A DNA stretch of 23,356 bases from Clostridia bacterium (GTDB lineage Bacteria > Bacillota > Clostridia > Oscillospirales > SIG627): positions 1 through 23,356 of the forward strand of contig JAFTEP010000266.1 of the NCBI GenBank assembly GCA_017453605.1. The letters are read 5' to 3'. This document shows positions 1 to 6,881 of the stretch, piece by piece (positions within the stretch are counted from its first letter, which is position 1; each line of letters opens with the position of its first letter). Made by a program: the position numbers and the translations under genes. Below the pieces are notes generated by a model. That model was given only the letters and a program-made list of their open reading frames with translations, did not search any database and was not told the DNA's origin.

Positions 1-1
1 A

Positions 2-157
2 TATGAAATGAAGGGAAGAGCATATGCCGTAAGCGGTTATAAAATATCCGGTCATTTTGGTATTGCAGCGTATTTTGCTATTGCCGCGTTATTTGTTTTA
101 AGCAAGAAAAATTACACGTTAAGCGAGTATATAGTGAATAGCCCAGAACTGAAGTAA
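2..157 (+). CDS. C-terminal fragment of a membrane protein (partial, 5' end outside window)
   Basis: The open frame runs in from the left edge and stops at TAA 155-157, giving about 51 residues. It contains one hydrophobic stretch (GIAAYFAIAALFVL), followed by a short polar tail rich in Lys, Glu and Ser, which suggests a last transmembrane helix and a cytoplasmic or exposed tail. I do not recognise the family. By hand count 57 of the first 157 bases are G or C (about 36%), well below the roughly 58% of the genes that follow, so this gene differs in composition from its neighbours. A hairpin follows at 186-210. Reading frame confidence is moderate, because only the end of the gene is visible. 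Confidence 0.55.
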   Translation, partial: YEMKGRAYAVSGYKISGHFGIAAYFAIAALFVLSKKNYTLSEYIVNSPELK

Positions 158-185
158 TCATTTGATACTTTCCAGAACCGAATGG

Positions 186-210
186 AGGCGGGGAGTTGAT
201 CTCCCCGCCT
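186..210 (+). terminator. Perfect 10-bp hairpin after the first gene, possible terminator
   Basis: AGGCGGGGAG (186-195), loop TTGAT and CTCCCCGCCT (201-210) form a perfect stem 28 bases after the first stop codon. No T-run follows on the plus strand, so it is not a textbook intrinsic terminator. It may still end transcription or stabilise the 3' end. Apart from the next palindrome and a promoter, the non-coding stretch 158-432 holds nothing else I can identify. Confidence 0.5.
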
Positions 211-225
211 TAGACTACTGACAAA

Positions 226-252
226 CCCGCCAAGCCGGCAGGCTTGTCGGGG
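226..252. repeat. REP-like palindromic repeat, copy 1
   Basis: CAAGCC-GGCA-GGCTTG (231-246) is a perfect 6-bp stem. It extends past one mismatch to CCCG/CGGG on the flanks. The 20-base string AGCCGGCAGGCTTGTCGGGG (233-252) recurs exactly at 2705-2724. Both copies are intergenic and near gene starts of the same operon, as expected of a short dispersed palindromic element. Confidence 0.55.
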
Positions 253-366
253 GTAGGATTATATGTTGAAGAAAAACCGCCCGTTGTGCGGTGATTGTTT
301 CGTTTTCGCCGCGGCGGAAAAGCAGTCTGAAAATGAAAAAAGCCTCCTTTTTTGTCGGGCAGGGTG

Positions 367-395
367 TTGATTTGGAGGGTTGTTTATGGTACAAT
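367..395 (+). promoter_or_regulatory. Sigma-A type promoter of operon A
   Basis: A -35 box TTGATT (367-372), a 17-base spacer and a -10 box TACAAT (390-395) lie 37 bases before the TTG start of the first operon A gene. The same -35 sequence is used by the AraC-family regulator gene at 4728-4733. It is the only good promoter in the 158-432 gap. Confidence 0.7.
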
Positions 396-432
396 AAGCC
401 GGAGACAGAAAAAACCGGGAGGAAGAGAAGAT

Positions 433-1110
433 TTGAAGCTCACCGACGTAACCGGAAAAATCAAAAACGGGATGTGGAGCTACGGACCGCCATTCCCCGA
501 ATACAAACGCACGCTTTTGACTCAGCCGGATTGGGTGACGGCGCGCGTGTGGTGCGACGTGTTCAACGGAATGAACAGCCAGACCGGGACCTATCTTGAA
601 ACGCCCGCCCATTATCTCGGACCCGATAAAAGCTACAATCTTGAAAAGGTGCCACTGGAAAAGCTCGTTGGCATCAGGGCGTCGCACATAAAGCTCCCTC
701 GCGCACCGTTTCTGACCGGCGGCAGGGTGGGGATCACGAGAGAAATGCTCGAGGAGCATTCAAAAAACTGCAGGATTTTGGAAAACGACGCACTGATTTT
801 CTCCTGCTCCTGGGGTAAAGGCTGGTTTGAAAAAAGCTATCTGGAAAGCTCGCCGTATCTGACCCGCGGCGCGATGGAGTGGCTGATAGAAAAAAAGCCC
901 TTTATCCTCGCCTCCGACGTTCCGCGCTGGGATAGAACGGACGTATCAGAGGGCTTCTGGGGCGATTTTTACGGCGCCGATATTCTTATGCTCGCGCCTC
1001 TGGTGAATCTTGAGAACGTCGGGACCGATAATCTTTTGCTGACCGTGCTCCCGCTGAATATCGCAGATACTTCATGCGCTCCGTGCAGAGCGTTCATAAC
1101 GGAGGGATAA
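433..1110 (+). CDS. Cyclase-family (kynurenine formamidase-like) hydrolase with degenerate metal motif
   Basis: The 225-residue product resembles the cyclase family (PF04199), whose members include metal-dependent kynurenine formamidases. Family hallmarks are visible: a SWGKGW segment near residues 126-131, a D-V-P-R-W-D stretch at 162-167, and a C-terminal L-P-L-N-I...C-A-P-C-R-A block near 206-219. The metal-binding signature, normally H-x-G-T-H-x-D-x-P-x-H, reads Q-T-G-T-Y-L-E-T-P-A-H at 50-60, so two His become Gln and Tyr and the Asp becomes Glu. Either the metal site has changed or catalysis is lost. I chose the TTG at 433 because GGGAGG (417-422) sits about ten bases upstream and the promoter ends at 395; the first in-frame ATG comes about 13 codons later. 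The next gene starts one base after the stop. Substrate unknown. Confidence 0.75.
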   Translation: MKLTDVTGKIKNGMWSYGPPFPEYKRTLLTQPDWVTARVWCDVFNGMNSQTGTYLETPAHYLGPDKSYNLEKVPLEKLVGIRASHIKLPRAPFLTGGRVGITREMLEEHSKNCRILENDALIFSCSWGKGWFEKSYLESSPYLTRGAMEWLIEKKPFILASDVPRWDRTDVSEGFWGDFYGADILMLAPLVNLENVGTDNLLLTVLPLNIADTSCAPCRAFITEG

Positions 1111-1111
1111 G

Positions 1112-1960
1112 ATGCTGACAAAACAGGATATAATAACAAGTCTCGCCTTGACGGATATCAAAAAGGGCGACGTGCTCCTGCTCCACAGCGCTCTGACCTC
1201 GATCGGAAAGGTGGAGGGCGGGGCGGACGCCGTGATAGACGCGTTTCTCGAAGCGGTCGGAGAAGAGGGAACGCTCGTTATGTCGACGCTGACAGGTTGG
1301 GCAAAGCCGTTCGACGCGCGGACCACCCCGTCTGCGGTCGGCTTTCTTTCGGAAAGGTTCCGTCAGAGAGAAGGAGTGCTCCGCTCGCTCCACCCGGTGC
1401 ACTCCGTGGCGGCGTTCGGGAAATACGCGGAGTTCATAACCAAGGATCACGACAAGGCGCCGACAGGCTGCGGAGAGGGCACGCCTTATCTGAAGATAGC
1501 ATCTCTCGGCGGGAAAGCGGTGCTTCTCGGGGTGGATATGGACCGCAACACCACTATGCACTCCATGGAGGAGGAGGCAAACGTTCTGTATCTAAGACAG
1601 CTCGACATCCCCGCTCCCACCTACATCTGCGGATACGAAACAAAGAAGTTCACCCTGACAAAATTCCCGCCCGGACACAGGGATTTTCTAAAGATGACCC
1701 CGCTCCTAAGAAAAAAGGAGCTCATGACAGAAGGAAAGATCGGAAACGCTCTCGTGAAGGTGATAGATGTAAAGGGAATGTTCGAGCTCGGGAGAGAACT
1801 CCTTTCAAGGGATCCTCTGTTTTTCATCTGCGACAATCCAAGCTGCAATTCCTGCGATTGGGCGAGAAAGCTTTACTCAAATGAAAAGCCGGACTTCGCG
1901 GCTCACAAAAAACACGCGTGCTGCGATCCGACCTGCGAGATATGTGTTGCGGAGGAATGA
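1112..1960 (+). CDS. AAC(3)-family N-acyltransferase with Cys-rich C-terminal tail
   Basis: The 282-residue product matches the aminoglycoside 3-N-acetyltransferase / YokD family (PF02522). Visible family blocks are L-L-H-S-A-L-T-S-I-G-x-V-E-G-G-A (23-38), G-T-L-V-M (53-57), R-S-L-H-P-V-H-S-V-A (91-100), an H-x4-P-x-G segment (113-119), and T-x-x-H-x-x-E (148-153, His150 and Glu153). The family transfers an acyl group from acetyl-CoA to an amine; the real substrate here is unknown. The C-terminus is unusual: Cys 240, 245 and 248, then His 265 and 268 and Cys 270, 271, 275 and 278, resembling a zinc-binding knuckle. The start ATG has GGAGGG five bases upstream, inside the end of the preceding gene, so the two are probably translationally coupled. 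The operon context argues for a metabolic rather than a resistance role. Confidence 0.85.
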   Translation: MLTKQDIITSLALTDIKKGDVLLLHSALTSIGKVEGGADAVIDAFLEAVGEEGTLVMSTLTGWAKPFDARTTPSAVGFLSERFRQREGVLRSLHPVHSVAAFGKYAEFITKDHDKAPTGCGEGTPYLKIASLGGKAVLLGVDMDRNTTMHSMEEEANVLYLRQLDIPAPTYICGYETKKFTLTKFPPGHRDFLKMTPLLRKKELMTEGKIGNALVKVIDVKGMFELGRELLSRDPLFFICDNPSCNSCDWARKLYSNEKPDFAAHKKHACCDPTCEICVAEE

Positions 1961-1963
1961 AAA

Positions 1964-2689
1964 GTGTTTAATTTCAGCGTAAAGGCGCCGGAAGAACTCG
2001 GGTTCGGAGAGGCGCTGGAGTTTGCCGACAGGCTCAGAATAAACAACGTTGAAGTGCCGGACATCTTTTGGGGAAAAAGCTTTTACGGGCTAAACGGGGA
2101 AGAAACAGAAAAGATCAGGGATATGCTGATCGAATCCCAAAAAAAGATCGTCCTCCTCGAAACGGGTCTTTCCCCCGAAAGAGAGGACGAATGGAAAGCT
2201 CTGTTCCGCAGAGCGCTGACTGTCGGCGTCGGAGGAATCGCTTTCGACCTGAAAGAGAATGAAGATCCGGAGTTTTTGTGTCTGCTCTCAAAAAACTATT
2301 CTATCCCTCTGTACGTGAAAAACCGCGCCGGCAGCTTTATTGAAGACGAAAAGAGGATGCGTGAGATCACCGAAAAATATCCTCAGATCAGACTGATCTT
2401 CGATCCTTATGAATTCGTCTGCACTCAGAGGCATCCTTTCTTCCACGTTTACTACGAGAGCAGGATCAAGGACAGGATCGACTTTCTGAGGATAAACGAC
2501 GGGCTTTACAAAACGCACGAAAGAGTTTTGCTTCATTCCGGCTGCGCGGAGATAAAGGAGCTCGCCTCAATCCTGCTTTCGAGGAGCTTCTCGGGGTATT
2601 TCTCGTTTGCTCCGTATCTCGACAAAAACGACTTCTCAACTTACAGCGAGACCCTTCGGATCTTCAAGGACGAGCTGAAAAACATGTGA
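1964..2689 (+). CDS. Divergent TIM-barrel, sugar phosphate isomerase/epimerase-like protein
   Basis: The 241-residue protein has the rhythm of an AP-endonuclease-2 / xylose-isomerase-like TIM barrel. It opens with F-N-F-S-V-K-A-P-E-E-L-G-F, has a strand L-I-F-D-P-Y-E-F (144-151, Asp147), then L-R-I-N-D-G (175-180, Asp179), and ends in a G-Y-F-S-F strand (211-215). The last strand normally ends in a catalytic Glu, but here reads F-S-F-A-P-Y, so the usual metal set is incomplete. The start is GTG 1964, chosen because GGAGGA (1951-1956) is seven bases upstream and no ATG fits. The gene follows the acyltransferase stop after three bases. The fold call is moderate and the function is unknown. Confidence 0.6.
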   Translation: MFNFSVKAPEELGFGEALEFADRLRINNVEVPDIFWGKSFYGLNGEETEKIRDMLIESQKKIVLLETGLSPEREDEWKALFRRALTVGVGGIAFDLKENEDPEFLCLLSKNYSIPLYVKNRAGSFIEDEKRMREITEKYPQIRLIFDPYEFVCTQRHPFFHVYYESRIKDRIDFLRINDGLYKTHERVLLHSGCAEIKELASILLSRSFSGYFSFAPYLDKNDFSTYSETLRIFKDELKNM

Positions 2690-2700
2690 CTGCCGCCCCC

Positions 2701-2724
2701 ATCGAGCCGGCAGGCTTGTCGGGG
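2701..2724. repeat. REP-like palindromic repeat, copy 2
   Basis: AGCCGGCAGGCTTGTCGGGG (2705-2724) is an exact copy of 233-252. With upstream bases it folds into a stem: CCGA/TCGG-type core pairs around GGCA, one G-T wobble, two mismatches, then outer C-G pairs. It sits in the only sizeable gap of operon A (2690-2750), just before the threonine aldolase-like gene, and could act as an mRNA processing or stability element. Confidence 0.5.
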
Positions 2725-2750
2725 AACGATCATGAAACGGAGCGAAAATT

Positions 2751-3776
2751 ATGGTCTCATTCGAAAGCGATTACAACACCGGAGCGCACCCGGCACTTCT
2801 GAAACGGCTGGCGGAAACGAATCTCGAATTTCTGTCCGGCTACGGAACGGACAGGTACTGCGAAAGCGCAAAGAAAAAGATCCTCGACGCCGTCGGAGTG
2901 CCCGGCGCGGAGGTGGAATTTCTCACCGGCGGCACTCAGACGAACGCCGTCGTCATTTCGACGATGCTCGCCGATCACGAGGGAGTGATCGCCGCGAAGA
3001 CCGGGCATATAAACGCTCACGAGGCGGGGGCGATCGAATACACCGGGCACAAGGTCATCGCTCTTCCTCAGAAGGACGGGAAGCTCTCCCTTGACGCGCT
3101 CGCGGGCTTCCTTGAGGACTTTTACGCCGATCCGAGCCGCGATCACATGGTCTTCCCGGGGATGGTCTATATCTCCTATCCCACGGAATACGGCACGCTC
3201 TATTCGAAGCGCGAGCTCGAAGCGCTCCGGGAAGTCTGCCGACGTTACGGGATGAAACTTTTTATCGACGGCGCCCGGCTCGGATACGCTTTGACAAGTT
3301 ATGACTGCGACCTGACTTTAAAAGAACTCGCCTCGCTTTGCGACGTTTTTTATATCGGCGGGACAAAGGTCGGGGCGCTCTGCGGCGAAGCGGTGGTCTT
3401 TACTCAGAACAACCGTCCGGAGTTTTTCACAACCTCAGTCAAAAAGCGCGGCGCTATGCTCGCGAAGGGGAGGCTCGTCGGCGTCCAGTTCGACGCTCTC
3501 TTCACCGACGGACTGTTTTTTGAGATATCACGCCACGCGATAGCCATGGCGGAGAAGATGAAGGAGCTGTTCAGATCGAAGGGGATAGAGTTTTTCATTT
3601 CTTCCCCGACGAATCAGCAGTTCGTCGTCCTCGAAAATTCAAGGCTTGAAAGGATCGCCGAAAGCGTCGTCTTCACTCCCTGGGAGAAATTCGGCCCAGA
3701 TCGCACAGTAGTGAGATTCGTCACGAGCTGGTCGACAAAAGACGAAGATCTCAAAGCCCTCGAAGCCGCCCTTTGA
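2751..3776 (+). CDS. Threonine aldolase-like PLP-dependent lyase (beta-eliminating lyase family)
   Basis: The 341-residue product has the full set of low-specificity threonine aldolase features (PF01212). These are an N-terminal S-D-Y-N-T-G, a PLP phosphate-binding G-G-T-Q-T-N (60-65), a ring-stacking His90 in H-I-N-A-H-E, F-I-D-G-A-R-L (171-177) with Asp173 and Arg176, and the PLP lysine in G-G-T-K-V-G (Lys206). The family cleaves beta-hydroxy amino acids such as threonine to glycine and an aldehyde in the cytosol. Length is typical. The ATG at 2751 has an ACGGAG-type ribosome binding site eight bases upstream; an ATG at 2732 is out of frame. It is the last gene of operon A and converges on the AraC-type regulator gene, with a terminator hairpin between. 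True substrate unknown. Confidence 0.88.
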   Translation: MVSFESDYNTGAHPALLKRLAETNLEFLSGYGTDRYCESAKKKILDAVGVPGAEVEFLTGGTQTNAVVISTMLADHEGVIAAKTGHINAHEAGAIEYTGHKVIALPQKDGKLSLDALAGFLEDFYADPSRDHMVFPGMVYISYPTEYGTLYSKRELEALREVCRRYGMKLFIDGARLGYALTSYDCDLTLKELASLCDVFYIGGTKVGALCGEAVVFTQNNRPEFFTTSVKKRGAMLAKGRLVGVQFDALFTDGLFFEISRHAIAMAEKMKELFRSKGIEFFISSPTNQQFVVLENSRLERIAESVVFTPWEKFGPDRTVVRFVTSWSTKDEDLKALEAAL

Positions 3777-3792
3777 AAACCTGATCTTCACC

Positions 3793-3839
3793 AAAAAACG
3801 CCGCCGCGAATCCTTTTTACGGATGCGCGGCGGCGTATT
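3793..3839 (-). terminator. Intrinsic terminator between converging genes
   Basis: CGCCGCCGCG (3799-3808) pairs with CGCGGCGGCG (3826-3835); ATCC/GGAT continues inside after one mismatch. On the minus strand the stem is followed by six T (complement of 3793-3798), a good terminator for the AraC-type gene. On the plus strand the tail TATTGTATTTT is weaker but may also end operon A. Confidence 0.75.
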
Positions 3840-3912
3840 GTATTTTGAGATAAAAAGCGTCACGGGAAAAGGCTTATCCGGTGAAAAAAATCCGCTTTTT
3901 TCTTAACCGCGG

Positions 3913-4680
3913 TCACTCTTTTTCGTTCCAGTGATAAAGATATTTTCCGGGCGAAACACCGACGGCGGCGCGGAAAACGTTGCTGAAATATTTCGGGTCT
4001 GAAAATCCCGCCTGTTCCGCGACCTCCCGCACGCTGAGCAGGCGGCTTTCGAGCAGGGCGACGGCGTGGTTGATCCGTTTTCCCATAAGATAGCGGTGCG
4101 GAGGCATCCCGAAAAACTCACGGAACAAACGCCTCAGATATGCCTCGCTCAGATGACAGCGCCGCGCGAGAGAAGCCACGCAAAGCGATGGATCCGTGAA
4201 GTGCGCGTCGATCTCGTCCAGCACCGGTCTCAGGACCGGCGGGCAGATCGGAGACAGCGCGCCCTGCTCTTCGCGGATCATGGCAAGGAGAGTATAGAAG
4301 ATCGCCGTAACGCGGTAGCGCGCTCCGGGCGCGCCACCGCGCCAGAGAGCGAGCGCCTCTTCGAAAAGCGGACGGTAGCGCTCGGGATCGCCGGGAGTGA
4401 AAAGTTCGATCGCGCTCGCGTAAAACTGGTCCAGGCTGAAATGGATGACTATCATTCGGTCGCGAAGAGAACGGCGGCGGTATGAGAGTCCGGCGGGGAA
4501 ATACCCGACAGTGCCCGCGCCCGCGCGCAGGGTGCGCCCGCCGAACGAAAGGGTCGTGTCCGCCTCCAGCCGCAGGGAAAGCGCGTGAAAGCCCCGGCGG
4601 TTGTACGAATCGCTGTTCAGTTGGTTCACCATCACCACGTCGAGAACGTGCGCGTTTAGCTGCTCCTGTTCGAAGAACAT
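3913..4680 (-). CDS. AraC-family transcriptional regulator
   Basis: The 255-residue protein has an N-terminal cupin-like sensing half (about 1-95, with the family-typical Y-F-P-A-G-L-S-Y at 60-67) and a C-terminal double helix-turn-helix. HTH 1 spans about 168-188 (L-A-R-R-C-H-L-S-E-A-Y-L-R-R-L-F) and HTH 2 about 215-238 (V-R-E-V-A-E-Q-A-G-F-S-D-P-K-Y-F-S-N-V-F). Such regulators bind a sugar or a metabolite and activate a neighbouring operon. The start has AAGGGG upstream and its own TTGATT/TATAAT promoter. It is divergent from the enolase-superfamily operon, which is its most likely target. No sensor domain other than the cupin is present. Confidence 0.93.
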   Translation of the reverse strand: MFFEQEQLNAHVLDVVMVNQLNSDSYNRRGFHALSLRLEADTTLSFGGRTLRAGAGTVGYFPAGLSYRRRSLRDRMIVIHFSLDQFYASAIELFTPGDPERYRPLFEEALALWRGGAPGARYRVTAIFYTLLAMIREEQGALSPICPPVLRPVLDEIDAHFTDPSLCVASLARRCHLSEAYLRRLFREFFGMPPHRYLMGKRINHAVALLESRLLSVREVAEQAGFSDPKYFSNVFRAAVGVSPGKYLYHWNEKE

Positions 4681-4704
4681 CGTTTTTTCACCCCTTTATG
4701 AGGG

Positions 4705-4733
4705 ATTATATCACAAATAGTAGCGAAAATCAA
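4705..4733 (-). promoter_or_regulatory. Promoter of the AraC-type regulator gene
   Basis: On the minus strand TTGATT (complement of 4728-4733), a 17-base spacer and TATAAT (complement of 4705-4710) form a near-consensus promoter 25 bases from the start codon. Confidence 0.75.
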
Positions 4734-4736
4734 ACC

Positions 4737-4750
4737 TTTTCGCGCGAAAA
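4737..4750. promoter_or_regulatory. Perfect 14-base palindrome between divergent promoters, candidate operator
   Basis: TTTTCGCGCGAAAA is a perfect palindrome lying between the two -35 boxes (minus box ends 4733, plus box starts 4756). This is where a shared regulator would be expected to bind. AraC proteins more often use direct repeats, so the binding protein is not certain. Confidence 0.45.
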
Positions 4751-4755
4751 ACGGG

Positions 4756-4784
4756 TTGCCAAAAGGCGGCCTTGTTTTTATAAT
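4756..4784 (+). promoter_or_regulatory. Promoter of operon B
   Basis: TTGCCA (4756-4761), 17 bases, then a perfect TATAAT (4779-4784). The weak -35 with a perfect -10 fits an activator-dependent promoter. AAAGGAG (4791-4797) follows before the ATG at 4806. Confidence 0.75.
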
Positions 4785-4805
4785 ATGCTTAAAGGAGTGA
4801 GGAAA

Positions 4806-6179
4806 ATGGAAAAAGAAAAACTTATAGATCGCATATCCCAAAACGTCAACACCTGCTCCGCGCCGTCGCAGCTGAAGATCACCGATCTGCGCGTCGCTCA
4901 GATCAACGGCGCGCCGAAGCACTGTCCGCTTATTAAGATATATACCAACCAGGGGATCACCGGCTTCGGCGAGCTGCGCGACGCGTCCAGCGCCACCTAC
5001 GCCCTGATGCTGAAAAGCCGCATCATAGGCGAAAATCCCTGCAACGTGGACAAGCTCTTCCGGCGCATAAGACAGTTCGCGGGCCCGTCCAGGCAGGGCG
5101 GCGGCGTCTCCGGCATCGAGATCGCGCTCTGGGACATCGCGGGCAAGGCGTGGGGAGTGCCTCTGTGGCAGATGCTCGGCGGCAAGTTCCGCGACCGCGT
5201 GAGGATGTACTGCGACACGGATATCGAGGGCAGGCATACCGGAGCCGATATGGGACGCGCGCTCAAAGCCCGGCTGGAGCAGGGCTTCACGTTCTTGAAA
5301 ATGGACCTGGGCATCGAACTTCTTCTCGACGAGCCGGGCTGTCTCTCGGCGCCCGCGGGCTTTCTTGAGGACGTAAAGAAGTATTCCATGAAAACTCTCA
5401 TCCATCAGCGCGGATCCGTCGACCGCGATATGATGCTCGGCAAAAACTACGAGATCTTCACGATCCCGCATCACGCCGCGGGCATCCAGATCACCGAAAA
5501 GGGGCTCGACTGGCTCGAAAACTACGTTCGCGAGATCAGAGACGTGATCGGATACGAACCGCCGCTCGCGATAGACCACGCGGGGCATATCGGCGCGGGC
5601 AGCGTGATCCGGCTCGCGAAGCGGCTCGAAAAATACAATATCGCGTGGCTTGAGGACGTCGCTCCCTGGCAGTACGTCGAGCAGTACCGCCGGATCGCCG
5701 AAAGCACGACCGTCCCGATCTGCACGGGCGAGGACATTTATCTCGCGGAGAACTTCGAGCCTCTGATGAAGGCGGGCGGAGTGAGCGTCGTGCAACCGGA
5801 TATCCTGACGGTCGGCGGCGCGATGGAGCTCAAGAAGACGGGAGATCTCTGCGACAAATACGGCGTGGCGATGGCGATCCACATGGCGGAGAGCCCGGTC
5901 GGCTGCATGGCGTCCATCCATACCGCGGCGGCGCTGCAGAACGTCCTCGCCGTCGAATTCCATTCGGTCGACGTGCCCTGGTGGAAGGACATAGTGAAGG
6001 GTCTGCCCGATCCTTTGATGAAAAACGGCTTCATCGACGTGCCGGACGCGCCCGGACTCGGGATCGAAGACTTCAACGACGAAGTGATTTCGGAGCATAT
6101 CCACGAAAAATATCCAGGCGTCTGGAGTCCCACCGACGCCTGGGACCTCGAATGGTCGAACGACCGCGAGTGGAGCTGA
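4806..6179 (+). CDS. Enolase-superfamily (mandelate racemase/muconate lactonizing type) sugar-acid dehydratase
   Basis: The 457-residue product carries the two-domain enolase-superfamily layout: a capping domain (about 24-130, with T-G-F-G-E-L at 52-57) and a modified TIM barrel. The three metal ligands are visible: Asp257 in A-I-D-H, Glu283 in W-L-E-D and Glu309 in G-E-D. Lys165 in F-L-K-M-D and His359 in A-I-H-M-A-E-S-P are candidate acid/base residues. Members of this subgroup dehydrate aldonates or similar sugar acids to 2-keto-3-deoxy acids. A longer in-frame extension upstream is rejected because AAAGGAG is eight bases before the ATG at 4806 and the promoter overlaps the extension. It is the first gene of a five-gene operon with a UlaG-like hydrolase, an SDR, an RraA-type aldolase and a GH10-like enzyme. 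The exact sugar acid is unknown. Confidence 0.88.
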   Translation: MEKEKLIDRISQNVNTCSAPSQLKITDLRVAQINGAPKHCPLIKIYTNQGITGFGELRDASSATYALMLKSRIIGENPCNVDKLFRRIRQFAGPSRQGGGVSGIEIALWDIAGKAWGVPLWQMLGGKFRDRVRMYCDTDIEGRHTGADMGRALKARLEQGFTFLKMDLGIELLLDEPGCLSAPAGFLEDVKKYSMKTLIHQRGSVDRDMMLGKNYEIFTIPHHAAGIQITEKGLDWLENYVREIRDVIGYEPPLAIDHAGHIGAGSVIRLAKRLEKYNIAWLEDVAPWQYVEQYRRIAESTTVPICTGEDIYLAENFEPLMKAGGVSVVQPDILTVGGAMELKKTGDLCDKYGVAMAIHMAESPVGCMASIHTAAALQNVLAVEFHSVDVPWWKDIVKGLPDPLMKNGFIDVPDAPGLGIEDFNDEVISEHIHEKYPGVWSPTDAWDLEWSNDREWS

Positions 6180-6206
6180 TTTTTAAGTAAAGTCTGAGGA
6201 GAAAGT

Positions 6207-6881
6207 ATGAAGATAACCTGGCTCGGGCAGAGCGGATATCTGCTTTGCGACGAAACTCACGCCGTCTGCATCGACCCCTATCTTTCCGACTGCGTCGAAA
6301 GGATCGCCGGGAGAAAGCGCCTTTATCCCGCGCCCTTCGCGCCGGAGGATCTTAAGGCCGACTGCGTGATATGCACCCACGATCACCCGGATCATCTTGA
6401 TATCGACGCGATAGGGCGGATGGATGAAAGGATCCTGTTTCTCGCGCCGGGTGAGGCTCTGCCGCATCTGAAAGCTCTCGGCGCCGAAAGGTGCGCGGCG
6501 TTCGACGAGGGCGAAAAGGTCGTTATAGGGGATTTCGTTCTCGAAGCGGTGTTCGCCCGCCATTCGGTCCCCGCGGTGGGAGTTCTGGTCCGCCACGGCG
6601 GCCGCGCACTGTATTTTTCCGGCGACACGGAGTACGACGTGCGCCTCGGATCGCTCCCTGAAGTGGACGGAGCGTTTATATGCATCAACGGGCGGCTCGG
6701 CAACATGAACGCCGAAGACGCGGTGAAGCTCGCGAAGATCCTGAAGCCCCGCTTCGCTTCGCCCAATCATTTCGATATGCTGACCGGCAACACGGTCGAC
6801 CCCTCTCTTTTCACGGACAAAGTCGATTTCGCGTGGGTGCCGGAGCACGGAAAGGAATACGATCTTGAATGTTTGATTTAA
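6207..6881 (+). CDS. UlaG-like metallo-beta-lactamase-fold hydrolase (candidate sugar lactonase)
   Basis: The 224-residue protein opens with M-K-I-T-W-L-G-Q-S-G and has the MBL metal motif H-D-H-P-D-H (58-63), with later ligands His119, Asp140 (F-S-G-D-T) and His188 (S-P-N-H-F-D). The block I-N-G-R-L-G-N-M (160-167) is typical of the UlaG group, whose founding member opens L-ascorbate-6-phosphate lactone. In this operon a lactonase role between dehydrogenase and dehydratase is the simplest guess. GAGGAG lies seven bases before the ATG. The 3' end overlaps the next gene by 13 bases, so the two are likely translationally coupled. Confidence 0.85.
   Translation: MKITWLGQSGYLLCDETHAVCIDPYLSDCVERIAGRKRLYPAPFAPEDLKADCVICTHDHPDHLDIDAIGRMDERILFLAPGEALPHLKALGAERCAAFDEGEKVVIGDFVLEAVFARHSVPAVGVLVRHGGRALYFSGDTEYDVRLGSLPEVDGAFICINGRLGNMNAEDAVKLAKILKPRFASPNHFDMLTGNTVDPSLFTDKVDFAWVPEHGKEYDLECLI

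Noticed and set aside
303..321. Near-palindrome TTTTCGCCGCGGCGGAAAA upstream of operon A, resembling the 4737-4750 palindrome
   Set aside because: One base off symmetry and 46 bases upstream of the -35 box; similarity may be chance in TTTT...AAAA flanked GC runs.
1112..1960. Aminoglycoside resistance gene
   Set aside because: The family match is real, but its place in a metabolic operon and its unusual tail give no support for resistance; reported only as an acyltransferase.
4482..4805. N-terminal extension of the enolase-superfamily gene
   Set aside because: It would cross both divergent promoters and overlap the AraC-type gene; the ribosome binding site favours ATG 4806.
4656..6104. Long open frame (482 codons) on the minus strand opposite the enolase-superfamily gene
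   Set aside because: Arg/His/Asp-rich translation with no family motif; it is the mirror of a GC-rich coding strand, and the plus-strand gene has full motifs and a ribosome binding site.
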